This document shows positions 37,560 through 46,771 of a DNA stretch of 64,000 nucleotides, one piece after another; position 1 is the stretch's first letter, and each line of letters begins with the position of its first letter. The translations under genes were made by a program, and so were the position numbers. The stretch spans positions 1-64,000 of the forward strand of contig AYSC01000007.1 in the NCBI GenBank assembly GCA_000503195.1, written 5' to 3'. The DNA comes from Blastomonas sp. CACIA14H2. Its GTDB lineage: Bacteria; Pseudomonadota; Alphaproteobacteria; Sphingomonadales; Sphingomonadaceae. Under the pieces are notes generated by a model that saw nothing but the letters and a program-made list of their open reading frames with translations, was not told where the DNA came from and did not search any database.

Positions 37560-40220
37560 TTAAGCCGGCGCCGCCGCGTTCTCGACCAGCGCGCGCGCGG
37601 CTGCCACGGCGGCTTCCGCCTTGCCCGCGTCCGGACCGCCGCCCTGCGCCATGTCGGGACGGCCGCCGCCGCCCTTGCCGCCGAGCGCTTCGACCCCTGC
37701 CCGCACCAGATCGACCGCGCTGAAGCGGCCGGTCAGGTCGTCGGTCACCGCAGCCGCAAAGGCCGCACGCCCGTCATTGGTCGCGACCATCACCGCGATG
37801 CCCGAGCCGAGCGTCGACTTGGCCTGATCGAGCAACCCGCGCAATTCCTTGGGGTCGAGCCCGTCGATCACCTGCGCCTGGAAGCTGACACCACCGACGC
37901 TTTCGACCGCCGGCCCCGCCTTGCCCGCGCCGCCGCCCAGCGCCAGCGCCTTGCGCGCTTCGGCGAGTTCGCGTTCGAGCGCCCGGCGTTCGTCGACCAA
38001 CGCCGCGATGCGCGCCTCGACCTCGTCGGGCGAGGTCTTGACCAGCGCGGCGATCGCCTTGACGCGCTCGTCGCGCGCCACCAGCCATTGCCGCGCCCCC
38101 TCGCCGGTCAGTGCCTCGATCCGCCGTACGCCGCTCGACACCGCGCTTTCGCTGACGATGCGGAAGATGCCTATGTCGCCGAGCGCGCGCACATGCGTGC
38201 CGCCGCAAAGCTCGACCGAATAATGCTTGTCGGTGGCGCGCCCCATCGAGAGCACGCGGACCTCTTCGCCATATTTCTCGCCGAACAGCGCCAGCGCGCC
38301 CGCCTGGACCGCATCATCGGGGCTCATCAGCCGCGTCGTCACCGTCTCGTTGGCGCGGATCTCGGCATTCACCTCGGCTTCGACCGCCGCGATCTCGGCC
38401 TCGGTCAGCGCCTTGGGATGCGAGAAGTCGAAGCGCAACCGGTCGGGCGCGACCATCGATCCCTTTTGCGTGACATGCCCGCCGAGATGGTTGCGCAGCG
38501 CGGCGTGCAGCAGGTGCGTCGCGCTGTGGTTGGCGCGCAGCGCGTCGCGACGCTCGACATCGACCGCGAGATGCACGGTATCGCCGACTTTGATCGATCC
38601 GGCTTCGACGCGGGCTTGGTGCGCGTGCAGGCGGCCGAGCGGCTTGGACGTATCGTCGACCACCGCCTTCAGCCCGCCGAGCGAGGAGATGACCCCGGCG
38701 TCGCCCATCTGGCCGCCGCTCTCGCCATAAAAGGGTGTCTGGTTGACCAGGATGGTGACGGACTCTCCCGCCGAGGCGCTGTCGATCTCGGCCCCGTCGC
38801 GGACCAGCGCGACGACCTCGGCCTCGCCTTCGGTCGCGGTATAGCCGGTAAACTCGGTGCCGCCGGCGCGTTCGGCAATGTCGTACCAAATCTCGGCCGA
38901 TGCGGCCTCGCCCGAACCTTTCCAGGCAGCGCGTGCGGCTGCCTTTTGCGCGGCCATCGCGGTGTCGAAACCTTCGCGATCGACGCCGAGGCCGCGGCTG
39001 CGCAGCGCGTCTTCGGTCAGGTCATAGGGGAAGCCATAGGTGTCGTAGAGGCGGAACGCGGTTTCGCCCGAAAGCACCGCGCCTTCGGCGAGATCTGCGG
39101 TGGCCTCGTCGAGCAGCCGCAGCCCCTTGTCGAGCGTCTGGCGGAAGCGGGTTTCCTCGCGCTCCAATGTCTCTTCGATCAGCGGCTGCGCGCGCAGGAG
39201 CTCGGGGAAGGCCTGGCCCATTTCGGCGACGAGCGTGGGCACCAGACGGTGCATCAGCGGATCGGCGGCGCCCAGGATATGCGCATGGCGCATCGCGCGG
39301 CGCATGATCCGGCGCAGCACATAGCCGCGGCCTTCATTGGCGGGGAGCACACCATCGGCGATGAGGAACGAGGTGGCGCGAAGATGATCGGCGATGACGC
39401 GATGGCTCGCCTGGTTGTCGCCGGTGGTCGCGGTGCCGGTCGCCTGGCCCGAGGCGGCGATCAGCGCCTTGAACAGGTCGATATCGTAATTGTCGTGCAC
39501 GCCCTGCATGACGGCGGCGATGCGCTCGATGCCCATGCCGGTGTCGATCGACGGCCGCGGCAGGTTGGTGCGGCTGCCATCGGCATGCTGTTCATATTGC
39601 ATGAACACCAGGTTCCAGATCTCGATGAACCGGTCGCCGTCCTCGTCCGGCGATCCCGGCGGGCCGCCGAAAATGTGATCGCCATGGTCGTAGAAGATCT
39701 CGCTGCACGGGCCGCACGGCCCGGTATCGCCCATCGACCAGAAATTGTCCGAGGTGGCGATGCGGATGATGCGCTCGTCGGGCAGCCCGGCGATCTTCTT
39801 CCACAGCCCGAACGCCTCGTCATCGGTATGATAGACGGTGACGGTCAGCCTATCGGCGGCCAGGCCCCAGGTCTTGTTGACCAGCGTCCAGGCGTGGTGG
39901 ATCGCCTCTTCCTTGAAATAGTCGCCGAACGAGAAATTGCCCAGCATCTCGAAAAAGGTGTGGTGCCGCGCGGTATAGCCGACATTGTCGAGATCGTTGT
40001 GCTTGCCCCCGGCGCGGACGCATTTCTGCGACGAGGTGGCGCGCGGATTGGCGCGGGTCTCGAGCCCGGTGAACACGTTCTTGAACGGCACCATGCCGGC
40101 GTTGACGAACATCAGCGTCGGGTCGTTGTGCGGGACCAGCGGCGCGGAGGGAACGATGTCATGGCCGTTGCCCCCGAAATATTCGAGGAACGAGCGCCGG
40201 ATGTCATTTGTCGATGTCAT
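37560..40220 (-). CDS. alaS: Alanyl-tRNA synthetase
   Basis: Charges tRNA-Ala and edits mischarged Ser and Gly. It has 886 aa. The class II catalytic core is N-terminal ([47 protein letters not shown]). The editing domain carries the zinc motif [12 protein letters not shown] and [13 protein letters not shown]. The C-Ala dimerisation domain is Gly-rich ([16 protein letters not shown]). The ATG at 40220 ([15 protein letters not shown]) matches the family start; an in-frame TTG at 40259 lies further up. It is 115 nt after recA's 3' gap on the same strand. Confidence 0.97.
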   Translation of the reverse strand: MTSTNDIRRSFLEYFGGNGHDIVPSAPLVPHNDPTLMFVNAGMVPFKNVFTGLETRANPRATSSQKCVRAGGKHNDLDNVGYTARHHTFFEMLGNFSFGDYFKEEAIHHAWTLVNKTWGLAADRLTVTVYHTDDEAFGLWKKIAGLPDERIIRIATSDNFWSMGDTGPCGPCSEIFYDHGDHIFGGPPGSPDEDGDRFIEIWNLVFMQYEQHADGSRTNLPRPSIDTGMGIERIAAVMQGVHDNYDIDLFKALIAASGQATGTATTGDNQASHRVIADHLRATSFLIADGVLPANEGRGYVLRRIMRRAMRHAHILGAADPLMHRLVPTLVAEMGQAFPELLRAQPLIEETLEREETRFRQTLDKGLRLLDEATADLAEGAVLSGETAFRLYDTYGFPYDLTEDALRSRGLGVDREGFDTAMAAQKAAARAAWKGSGEAASAEIWYDIAERAGGTEFTGYTATEGEAEVVALVRDGAEIDSASAGESVTILVNQTPFYGESGGQMGDAGVISSLGGLKAVVDDTSKPLGRLHAHQARVEAGSIKVGDTVHLAVDVERRDALRANHSATHLLHAALRNHLGGHVTQKGSMVAPDRLRFDFSHPKALTEAEIAAVEAEVNAEIRANETVTTRLMSPDDAVQAGALALFGEKYGEEVRVLSMGRATDKHYSVELCGGTHVRALGDIGIFRIVSESAVSSGVRRIEALTGEGARQWLVARDERVKAIAALVKTSPDEVEARIAALVDERRALERELAEARKALALGGGAGKAGPAVESVGGVSFQAQVIDGLDPKELRGLLDQAKSTLGSGIAVMVATNDGRAAFAAAVTDDLTGRFSAVDLVRAGVEALGGKGGGGRPDMAQGGGPDAGKAEAAVAAARALVENAAAPA

Positions 40221-40374
40221 GGCTGCGACATAAGGCGAGTTGAAGCGAGATTGAAGCAATATATGCGCAAAAATGAAGGGACAGAGCCGCTTGCTGCCGC
40301 CCTGCCCCCTCGATCATACATTCGATAGCGATCCGGCGAAGCCAGCCCCAGAGCAGGCGCCGCCATCTGCCGGA

Positions 40375-41466
40375 TTACATATCGTCGCCGACATCGTCCT
40401 CGGCATCGGGGCCGGTCATCATCTCTTCGGCGACCTTGTCCTGCTGGCCGCGGATCAGGCCCTCGATCTTGGCCATCATTTCGGGATGATCCTTGAGGAA
40501 CGTCTTGGCGTTCTCGCGGCCCTGGCCGATGCGCACCGAATCATGGCTGAACCAACTGCCGGCCTTCTCGACAATGCCTGCCTTGACGCCGAGATCGAGA
40601 ATCTCGCCGATCTTCGAAATGCCCTCGCCATACATGATGTCGAATTCGACCTGCTTGAACGGCGGCGCGACCTTGTTCTTGACGACCTTCACGCGCGTGG
40701 TGTTGCCGACGATATCGTCGCGGTCCTTGATCTGGCCGGTGCGGCGGATGTCGAGACGCACCGAGGCGTAGAATTTCAGCGCATTGCCGCCGGTGGTGGT
40801 TTCCGGGTTGCCGTACATCACGCCGATCTTCATGCGCAGCTGGTTGATGAAGATGACCATGCAGCGCGAGCGGCTGATCGAACCGGTGAGCTTGCGCAGC
40901 GACTGGCTCATCAGGCGCGCCTGCAGGCCGACATGGCTGTCGCCCATCTCGCCCTCGATTTCCGCCCGCGGCACCAAAGCCGCGACCGAATCGACCACCA
41001 GCACGTCGATCGCGTTCGAGCGGACCAAAGTGTCGGTGATCTCGAGCGCCTGCTCGCCGGTATCGGGCTGCGAGACGATCAGCTCGTCAATATTGACGCC
41101 GAGCTTCTTGGCATAGACCGGGTCGAGCGCGTGTTCGGCATCGACAAACGCGGCGGTGCCGCCATTCTTCTGCGCTTCGGCGATCACGTGCAATGCGAGG
41201 GTGGTTTTCCCCGAGCTTTCCGGACCGTAGATCTCGATCACGCGGCCGCGCGGCAGGCCGCCGACGCCGAGCGCGATGTCGAGGCCCAGCGATCCCGTCG
41301 AGATCGCCTCGACCTGCATCGCCTCCTTGGAGCCCAGCCGCATCGCCGACCCCTTGCCGAAGGCCCGGTCGATCTGAGCCAGCGCCGCATCGAGCGCCTT
41401 TTGCCTGTCCATGGATTTTGCCTCTTTTTCGGTCTGGATGAGTTTAAGCTGCCCGGCCATTGCCAT
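40375..41466 (-). CDS. recA: Recombinase A
   Basis: Strand-exchange ATPase for homologous recombination and the co-protease that triggers LexA cleavage. It has 363 aa. Walker A is [16 protein letters not shown] near residue 75, Walker B is in [14 protein letters not shown], and the L2 DNA-binding loop is in [14 protein letters not shown]. The C terminus is acidic ([10 protein letters not shown]), as in other RecAs. GGAAAGG precedes the ATG at 41466. A perfect alphaproteobacterial SOS box lies 71 nt upstream, so it is expected to be damage-inducible. cckA and its partner are just upstream on the same strand. Confidence 0.98.
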   Translation of the reverse strand: MAMAGQLKLIQTEKEAKSMDRQKALDAALAQIDRAFGKGSAMRLGSKEAMQVEAISTGSLGLDIALGVGGLPRGRVIEIYGPESSGKTTLALHVIAEAQKNGGTAAFVDAEHALDPVYAKKLGVNIDELIVSQPDTGEQALEITDTLVRSNAIDVLVVDSVAALVPRAEIEGEMGDSHVGLQARLMSQSLRKLTGSISRSRCMVIFINQLRMKIGVMYGNPETTTGGNALKFYASVRLDIRRTGQIKDRDDIVGNTTRVKVVKNKVAPPFKQVEFDIMYGEGISKIGEILDLGVKAGIVEKAGSWFSHDSVRIGQGRENAKTFLKDHPEMMAKIEGLIRGQQDKVAEEMMTGPDAEDDVGDDM

Positions 41467-41536
41467 GCCCTTTCCTGCCTAATTGCTCCGGTCCTCCGGC
41501 GCAACGACTCAATGATGTACCCAATCTGTTCTAATG

Positions 41537-41551
41537 GAACAGTTAGGGAAC
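41537..41551 (-). promoter_or_regulatory. LexA (SOS) box upstream of recA
   Basis: On the recA strand the sequence is GTTCCCTAACTGTTC, an exact GTTC-N7-GTTC, the alphaproteobacterial LexA operator. It lies 71 nt before the recA start. An overlapping 17-bp palindrome CTGTTC-TAATG-GAACAG (41526-41542) extends the site. Confidence 0.85.
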
Positions 41552-41582
41552 ATCGTTGCAGAACGCAAGGGCAAAACGCGTG

Positions 41583-41927
41583 TCAGATGCGCGCGAGCAC
41601 CGCCTCGAGCGACGCCAGCGTATAGGGCTTGGGCAGGGTGGGGGCGGACGCGTGCTCGGGCGGGATGGTATCCCCTCCCCCGGTCGCGAAGACATAGGGC
41701 ACGCCCATGTCGCGCAGCGCATCGGCAAGCGGCCAGCATTTCTCGCGCCCCAGATTGACGTCGAGGATCGCGGCATCGAAGCCGCCTGCCTGCACCGCGG
41801 CCAGGCCATCGTCCAGGCTGGCGACCATGGCAGCGATCTGGTGACCGGCAAGGTCGATGAAATCCTCGAGCAGCATCGCAATCATCGCCTCGTCCTCGGC
41901 GATCAGAAAGGTCCTGGACTCACTCAC
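41583..41927 (-). CDS. Single-domain response regulator (CheY-like receiver)
   Basis: A 114-aa stand-alone receiver. The acidic pocket is in LIAEDEAMIAMLLEDF (residues 8-12), the phosphorylation Asp is in AAILDVNLGREK near residue 55, and the Lys is in PTLPKPYTLAS near residue 100. It has no output domain. Its start overlaps the end of cckA (ATGA), so it is translated with the kinase. It may act as a phosphate sink, an allosteric partner or a CckA-linked signalling protein. The gene pair is inference from position, since no partner is proven. Confidence 0.88.
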   Translation of the reverse strand: MSESRTFLIAEDEAMIAMLLEDFIDLAGHQIAAMVASLDDGLAAVQAGGFDAAILDVNLGREKCWPLADALRDMGVPYVFATGGGDTIPPEHASAPTLPKPYTLASLEAVLARI

Positions 41928-44419
41928 GTCTCTAGCTTTCCTTCATTCGCTGGGGCCTGTTCGCCGGGGGTGGCGGATGCGGCGAGCGCGCCGTGCACGG
42001 CATCGACGATCTGCGCAACCGAAAACGGCTTGGGCAGGAAATGCACCTGATCGATCGAGATGCTCTGCCGAAGCGTTTCCTCGGCATAGCCCGACATGAA
42101 CAGGATCGGCAGGCCCGGCATGCGCTTGCGCATTTCCACCGCCATGCCTGGGCCGTCGAGATTGGGCATCACCACATCGCTGACGACGAGATCGAACGGC
42201 CCGCTGTCGCCCAGCCGGTCGAGCCCGTCCTCGCCATCGCTCGCGGTCACCACGGCAAAGCCCTGGCGCGTCAGCGCGCGCTCGGCGACCGCGCGCACCA
42301 TGTCCTCGTCCTCGACCAGCAGCAGCCGCGCATGGCCCCATTGGCCGGGATTGACCTTGGCGGGCTTGCGGCTGCGCTGCTCGACCGCGCCGCCGCGATA
42401 GACCGGAAAATAGATCGAGAAGGTCGTGCCCTGGCCGGGTTCGGAATCGACGAAGATATAGCCGCCCGACTGCTTGACGATGCCGTACACCGTCGACAGG
42501 CCAAGCCCTGTGCCCTTGCCGACATCCTTGGTGGTGAAGAACGGCTCGAAGATGCGCGCCTGGACGTCGGGGGGCATGCCGGTGCCGCTGTCCTCGACGA
42601 GGATCGCGCTGTAATCGTCGACCGGCAGGATATCGCTGTTCATCGCGCGCACGTCCGCCGCCGTCACTTTGCGGGTGCGGATGGTGAGCGTTCCCCCCGG
42701 CGGGCGCTTGGCGAGCATCGCATCGCGGCCATTGACTGCGAGGTTGACGATCACCTGTTCGAGCTGGCCGGGGTCAGCACGGACGGGGCCGAGATTGCGG
42801 TCATGCTGCACCTCGAGCACGATCTTCTCGCCGATCAGCCGTTTTAGCAGTTCGGACGTGTCGGAGACGATATCGGGCAGCTGCAGCACCTGCGGCCGCA
42901 GGGTCTGCTGGCGCGAGAAGGCGAGCAGATGCCGGGTCAGCGAGGCGGCGCGGTTGGAATTGCTGCGGATCTGCTGGATGTCGTCATAATCGCTGTCGCC
43001 GGGGCTGTGCCGCATCAGCATCAGGTCGCAATGGCCGATGATCGCGGTCAGCACATTGTTGAAATCATGCGCGACCCCGCCCGCGAGCTGGCCGATCGCC
43101 TGCATCTTGCTCGCCTGCGCGACCTGGCGCTTGAGGCGGCTTTCCTCGCTGTTATCCTTGACCGAGAGCAGCACCGCAGCATCGCCCATGCCGCGCAGGC
43201 TGGCGAGCGACAGCGTCACCGGCTCGTCGGGCTGATTGCGCAGCCGCAGCGCGACATCGCCCGCCATCGCCTGGCCGCTGGCATGGCGGCGCACCGCATC
43301 GGCGATCGCGCCCTTGTCCTCGCGCACCACCAGATCGCCCGGATAGGGCGGCAGTTCGGCCTCGATGATCCCCGCTGCGCGCAGGAACGCATCGTTGGCG
43401 AACAGGAAACGCCCGTCGCGATCGGTCATCGCCAGGCCCACCGGGAGCAGCCCGAGCAGCGTCTGGACATAGCCGAGTGCGGTGCCCTTATCCATGCCCG
43501 CCGGATCCTCGTCGATCAGCACGACGAGCGCCGGCGCCCTTTCGCGCTCGGCCGGTTCGGTGACCTGCAGCGGATCGACCAGCGGCAGGTGGAACAGACG
43601 CAGCGGCACGCCCTTGCGGCCCTCGCGCTCGAAATAGATGCGGTTGCGCTCGTCGGCGCGCAGGAAGCTGGCGAGATCGCGGCCGACGACATTGCCCGCA
43701 TCGGCGCCGGCGGCGCGCGCGGCAAAGGCGCTGTTGGCGGCGCGGATGCGGCCGTCGGGGGTGATCGCGGCGGCCATGAAGCCCCCCTCGCCCAGCGCCC
43801 GGCCTGGCCGGCCAGCAAGCATCGCATCGGCCTCCACCGCCAGATCGTGCCGCGCCACCGGCTCGAACCGCCAGAGCAGATAGTCCTGCCCGCGCCCGAC
43901 ACGGCGCACCTGCGCATCGATCGGTACGCCCGCCGCCATCAGCCCTGCGGCCCTGCCCTCGCCATCGCGCCAGGCCGCCCGGCCCGCCTCGGCGAGCAGA
44001 TCACCGCCCTGCCCGGCCAGCGACAATTTGGGCGGCACCATCTCGGCGCCGAACTGGTCGATGAAGCGCTGATTGGCGCAGATCATACGCCCGGCCTCGT
44101 CGGTGATCGCGATCGCCATGGTCGGGTGGTCGGTCGCGGCAAAGGTCACCGACCAGTCGGGCATCGCGCGCTGCACCTCGCTGCGCGGCGGGAACTGGTG
44201 CCGCACCAGCAGGATCAGCGAGGCAAGCGCCACCAGCCCGCCCGCGAACAGCGCCAGCGGCACCCAGTCACCCAGCGCCAGCCAGATCAGCGCGCCGCTC
44301 ACCGCGAGGCCGCCGATGATGATCAGCGTGGTGATGCGGACGTCGGGGCTGTCGGGGTCGGGCAGTGCAGGCAGCCATTCCGGCCAGTCAAGGTCGGGGC
44401 GGGCACGGGTGGTGGTCAA
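41924..44419 (-). CDS. cckA: Hybrid histidine kinase CckA
   Basis: Cell-cycle kinase/phosphatase that feeds phosphate through ChpT to CtrA and CpdR in alphaproteobacteria. It has 831 aa: two membrane helices (about residues 28-70), PAS-like regions (about 85-440), the HisKA phospho-His in LAGGVAHDFNNVLTAIIGH near 450, the HATPase N-box VNLAVNGRDAM and G-boxes DSGTGMPPDV and GKGTGLGLSTVYG, then a C-terminal receiver with DLVVSDVVMPNLDG. The start is TTG at 44419, with GGGGGAT about 9 nt upstream. Domain order and the recA neighbour support CckA over other hybrid kinases. Confidence 0.9.
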   Translation of the reverse strand: MTTTRARPDLDWPEWLPALPDPDSPDVRITTLIIIGGLAVSGALIWLALGDWVPLALFAGGLVALASLILLVRHQFPPRSEVQRAMPDWSVTFAATDHPTMAIAITDEAGRMICANQRFIDQFGAEMVPPKLSLAGQGGDLLAEAGRAAWRDGEGRAAGLMAAGVPIDAQVRRVGRGQDYLLWRFEPVARHDLAVEADAMLAGRPGRALGEGGFMAAAITPDGRIRAANSAFAARAAGADAGNVVGRDLASFLRADERNRIYFEREGRKGVPLRLFHLPLVDPLQVTEPAERERAPALVVLIDEDPAGMDKGTALGYVQTLLGLLPVGLAMTDRDGRFLFANDAFLRAAGIIEAELPPYPGDLVVREDKGAIADAVRRHASGQAMAGDVALRLRNQPDEPVTLSLASLRGMGDAAVLLSVKDNSEESRLKRQVAQASKMQAIGQLAGGVAHDFNNVLTAIIGHCDLMLMRHSPGDSDYDDIQQIRSNSNRAASLTRHLLAFSRQQTLRPQVLQLPDIVSDTSELLKRLIGEKIVLEVQHDRNLGPVRADPGQLEQVIVNLAVNGRDAMLAKRPPGGTLTIRTRKVTAADVRAMNSDILPVDDYSAILVEDSGTGMPPDVQARIFEPFFTTKDVGKGTGLGLSTVYGIVKQSGGYIFVDSEPGQGTTFSIYFPVYRGGAVEQRSRKPAKVNPGQWGHARLLLVEDEDMVRAVAERALTRQGFAVVTASDGEDGLDRLGDSGPFDLVVSDVVMPNLDGPGMAVEMRKRMPGLPILFMSGYAEETLRQSISIDQVHFLPKPFSVAQIVDAVHGALAASATPGEQAPANEGKLET

Positions 44420-44533
44420 GATCGTCGCATCCCCCTGGCGTGGCGAACTCGCTCACTGTTCAGGTGATCGACGCTAGCGCAAACTGCGAACCGTTACAAA
44501 TTGCAGTTTCGCGCAATAGCCATAGCTTAGCGA

Positions 44534-45049
44534 TCAGGGGTGGCGCACGCGGGCCAGCCTGCGACGGCGCTTGCCGGCGATCCAGATGCGCCAGCCGATC
44601 GCACTGATGACATAGCCGATCGCCGCCATCACGATCGCGAGCACGACCAGCCCGAACGCGGTGATCGACGCGGCGCCGGTCAGCCATTCCATCCAGGTCT
44701 CGACATGCGGCTGGTTGAGCGCGGTCGCGACCGGTTGGCCGAAGGTCGAGGCATCGACGCGCAGAATGAAGCTGCCGACATGATAGGCCGCGACCCAGAG
44801 CAGCGGCGTGGTGAACGGATTGGTGATGAAGGTCGTCAACGCCGCAACCGGCACATTGGCGCGGAACGGCAGTGCCAGCAGCGCCGCACCGAAGATCTGC
44901 GCGATCGGCAGGATCACGCCGACCAGCACGCCCAGCGCCACGCCGCGCGGCACCGACCGCCGGGTGAATCGCCACAGTTCGGAACGCAGCACGCGCGCAG
45001 CGAAGGGCCGGATGAAGCGGTTCTGCTCCATGCTCTCGCGCGTCGGCAT
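44534..45049 (-). CDS. DUF2062 membrane protein
   Basis: A membrane protein of about 171 aa with the DUF2062 pattern RRSVPRGVALGVLVGVILPI near residue 35, then LLALPFRANVPVAALTTFITNP. At least three hydrophobic segments are visible, and it ends in a basic tail (KRRRRLARVRHP). Function is unknown; some relatives sit in polysaccharide or fatty acid gene clusters. The ATG at 45049 is used, but residues just upstream (GRFSRWVGRN) look like family sequence, so a TTG start at 45088 or 45094 is quite possible. A 114-nt gap separates it from cckA's start. Confidence 0.8.
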   Translation of the reverse strand: MPTRESMEQNRFIRPFAARVLRSELWRFTRRSVPRGVALGVLVGVILPIAQIFGAALLALPFRANVPVAALTTFITNPFTTPLLWVAAYHVGSFILRVDASTFGQPVATALNQPHVETWMEWLTGAASITAFGLVVLAIVMAAIGYVISAIGWRIWIAGKRRRRLARVRHP

Positions 45050-45317
45050 GTTGCGACCAACCCAGCGGCTGAAACGGCCTTCCGTCAACTCCAAAACCCT
45101 ATGCCCTTTGCTGTCCGCTGGAAGCGACAGGGCCCATGTGGGAGCGCCGCCGCAAAAGGCCATAGCCCCCAACGGATTAAAACGACGTTTACCCAGATTC
45201 GAAATCACCGAATCGGGCTGCGACCCCGTTCGAGCACGCCCCATAGCGCGCCGCGGTGATCTGGCGCACGCGATCTTACGAAGCGAGGTTAATTTTCGAC
45301 GGGTGGTGCGACGCCCC

Positions 45318-45800
45318 TCATCCCCGATCGCGCATCAACCGACCCTGTTCGCGCTTCCATTCGCGCTCCTTGGTGGCCGCACGCTTGTCGGGTGCTTTCT
45401 TGCCCTTGGCGAGCGCGAGTTCGACCTTGGCGCGGCCGCGGCCGTTGAAGAAGATCGACAGCGGTACCAGGGTCATGCCCTGGCGCGCCACCGCGCCGTG
45501 CAGCTTGGCAATCTCGCGCGCGTGGAGCAGCAGCTTGCGCGGGCGCTTGGGCTCGTGGTTGAAGCGGTTGCCATGGCTGAATTCGGGGATGTTCGAATTG
45601 ATCAGCCAGACCTGCTCGTCGCTGACCTCGGCATAGCTTTCCGCGATCGATCCCTCGCCGAAGCGCAGCGACTTGACCTCGGTGCCGGTGAGCGCGATCC
45701 CCGCCTCGTACACCTGATCGATGGCATAATCGTAGCGCGCGCGCCGGTTCTCGGCGACGACCTTCTTCTTGTCGAATGTCTCGGGCTTGGGCCGCGCCAT
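45318..45800 (-). CDS. smpB: SsrA-binding protein SmpB
   Basis: Binds tmRNA and brings it to stalled ribosomes for trans-translation. It has 160 aa, with the OB-fold core ([55 protein letters not shown]) and the basic C-terminal tail ([12 protein letters not shown]) that lies in the decoding centre. The ATG shares a base with the dapA stop (TGATG), so dapA and smpB are coupled. The tmRNA gene itself is not in the window. Confidence 0.97.
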   Translation of the reverse strand: MARPKPETFDKKKVVAENRRARYDYAIDQVYEAGIALTGTEVKSLRFGEGSIAESYAEVSDEQVWLINSNIPEFSHGNRFNHEPKRPRKLLLHAREIAKLHGAVARQGMTLVPLSIFFNGRGRAKVELALAKGKKAPDKRAATKEREWKREQGRLMRDRG

Positions 45801-46675
45801 CAGATCAGCCCAGCGTGCACCAGCGCCGCGTCGACCGCCTTGCGGCTCTTCTTGTCGGGCGGGGTCATCGGCAGCCTGAGATCGGGCAGGAAATCGGGCC
45901 GAACGCGGTGCAGCGCATATTTGACCGGGCCGGGCGAGGCATCGGAGAACATCGCCGAATGCAGCGGGTACAGACGATCGTTGAGCGCCAGCGCGGCCTT
46001 GTAATCGCCCTTGGCCAGCGCCGCCTGGAACTGTGCGCACAAGGCGGGCGCGACGTTCGCGGTCACCGAGATGCAGCCGACACCGCCCATCGCGCGGTGG
46101 CCCAAGGCGAGCTCGTCATTGCCCGACAGCTGGCAGAATTTCTTGCCGCACTGCGCGCGCTGCGCACTCACCCTCTCGAGATCGCCGGTCGCATCCTTGA
46201 CGCCGATGATCGTGGGAAAGCGCGAGAGCTTGGCCATGGTCTCGACCTTGATGTCGGTCACGGTGCGTGCGGGCACATTGTAGAGCATGATCGGCAGGTC
46301 GCACGCCTCGGTCAGCGCCTTGAAATGCGCGCGCACGCCGTCCTGGCCGGGGCGGTTGTAATAGGGCGGCACGACCAGCGCGGCGCTGGCGCCGGCGGCC
46401 TTGGCGTTGAGCATGTGCCCGATCGCGACCTTGGTGTCGTTCGACCCGCAGCCCGCGATCACCGGAACGCGCCCCGCGGCCTGCTCGACACAGACGCGCA
46501 CGACATAGTCATGCTCCTCGATCGACATGGTCGCGGCCTCGCCGGTGGTGCCGCAGGGAACGAGCCCCGAGCTGCCATTGTCGATCTGCCAGTCGATCAG
46601 CGCGCGGAACGCAGGCTCGTCAAACGCTCCGTCGCGGAAGGGCGTCGCAAGGGCCGGAATTGAGCCGGAAAACAT
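45800..46675 (-). CDS. dapA: 4-hydroxy-tetrahydrodipicolinate synthase
   Basis: Condenses pyruvate and aspartate semialdehyde on the lysine/diaminopimelate pathway, feeding peptidoglycan. It is a 291-aa TIM barrel. The Schiff-base Lys is in [13 protein letters not shown] near residue 161, the catalytic Tyr in [11 protein letters not shown] near 134, and the pyruvate-binding block is [13 protein letters not shown] near 40. AAAGGAG lies about 8 nt before the ATG at 46675. It is coupled to smpB downstream and divergent from slt. Confidence 0.97.
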   Translation of the reverse strand: MFSGSIPALATPFRDGAFDEPAFRALIDWQIDNGSSGLVPCGTTGEAATMSIEEHDYVVRVCVEQAAGRVPVIAGCGSNDTKVAIGHMLNAKAAGASAALVVPPYYNRPGQDGVRAHFKALTEACDLPIMLYNVPARTVTDIKVETMAKLSRFPTIIGVKDATGDLERVSAQRAQCGKKFCQLSGNDELALGHRAMGGVGCISVTANVAPALCAQFQAALAKGDYKAALALNDRLYPLHSAMFSDASPGPVKYALHRVRPDFLPDLRLPMTPPDKKSRKAVDAALVHAGLI

Positions 46676-46771
46676 CGGGTAGCTCCTTTACCTTGCCCGC
46701 AATTCAGGCAAGAACAAACCATTCACACATAGGCTGCGTGTTCAGCGCCTGATAAGGATCGAAAGCGCATC

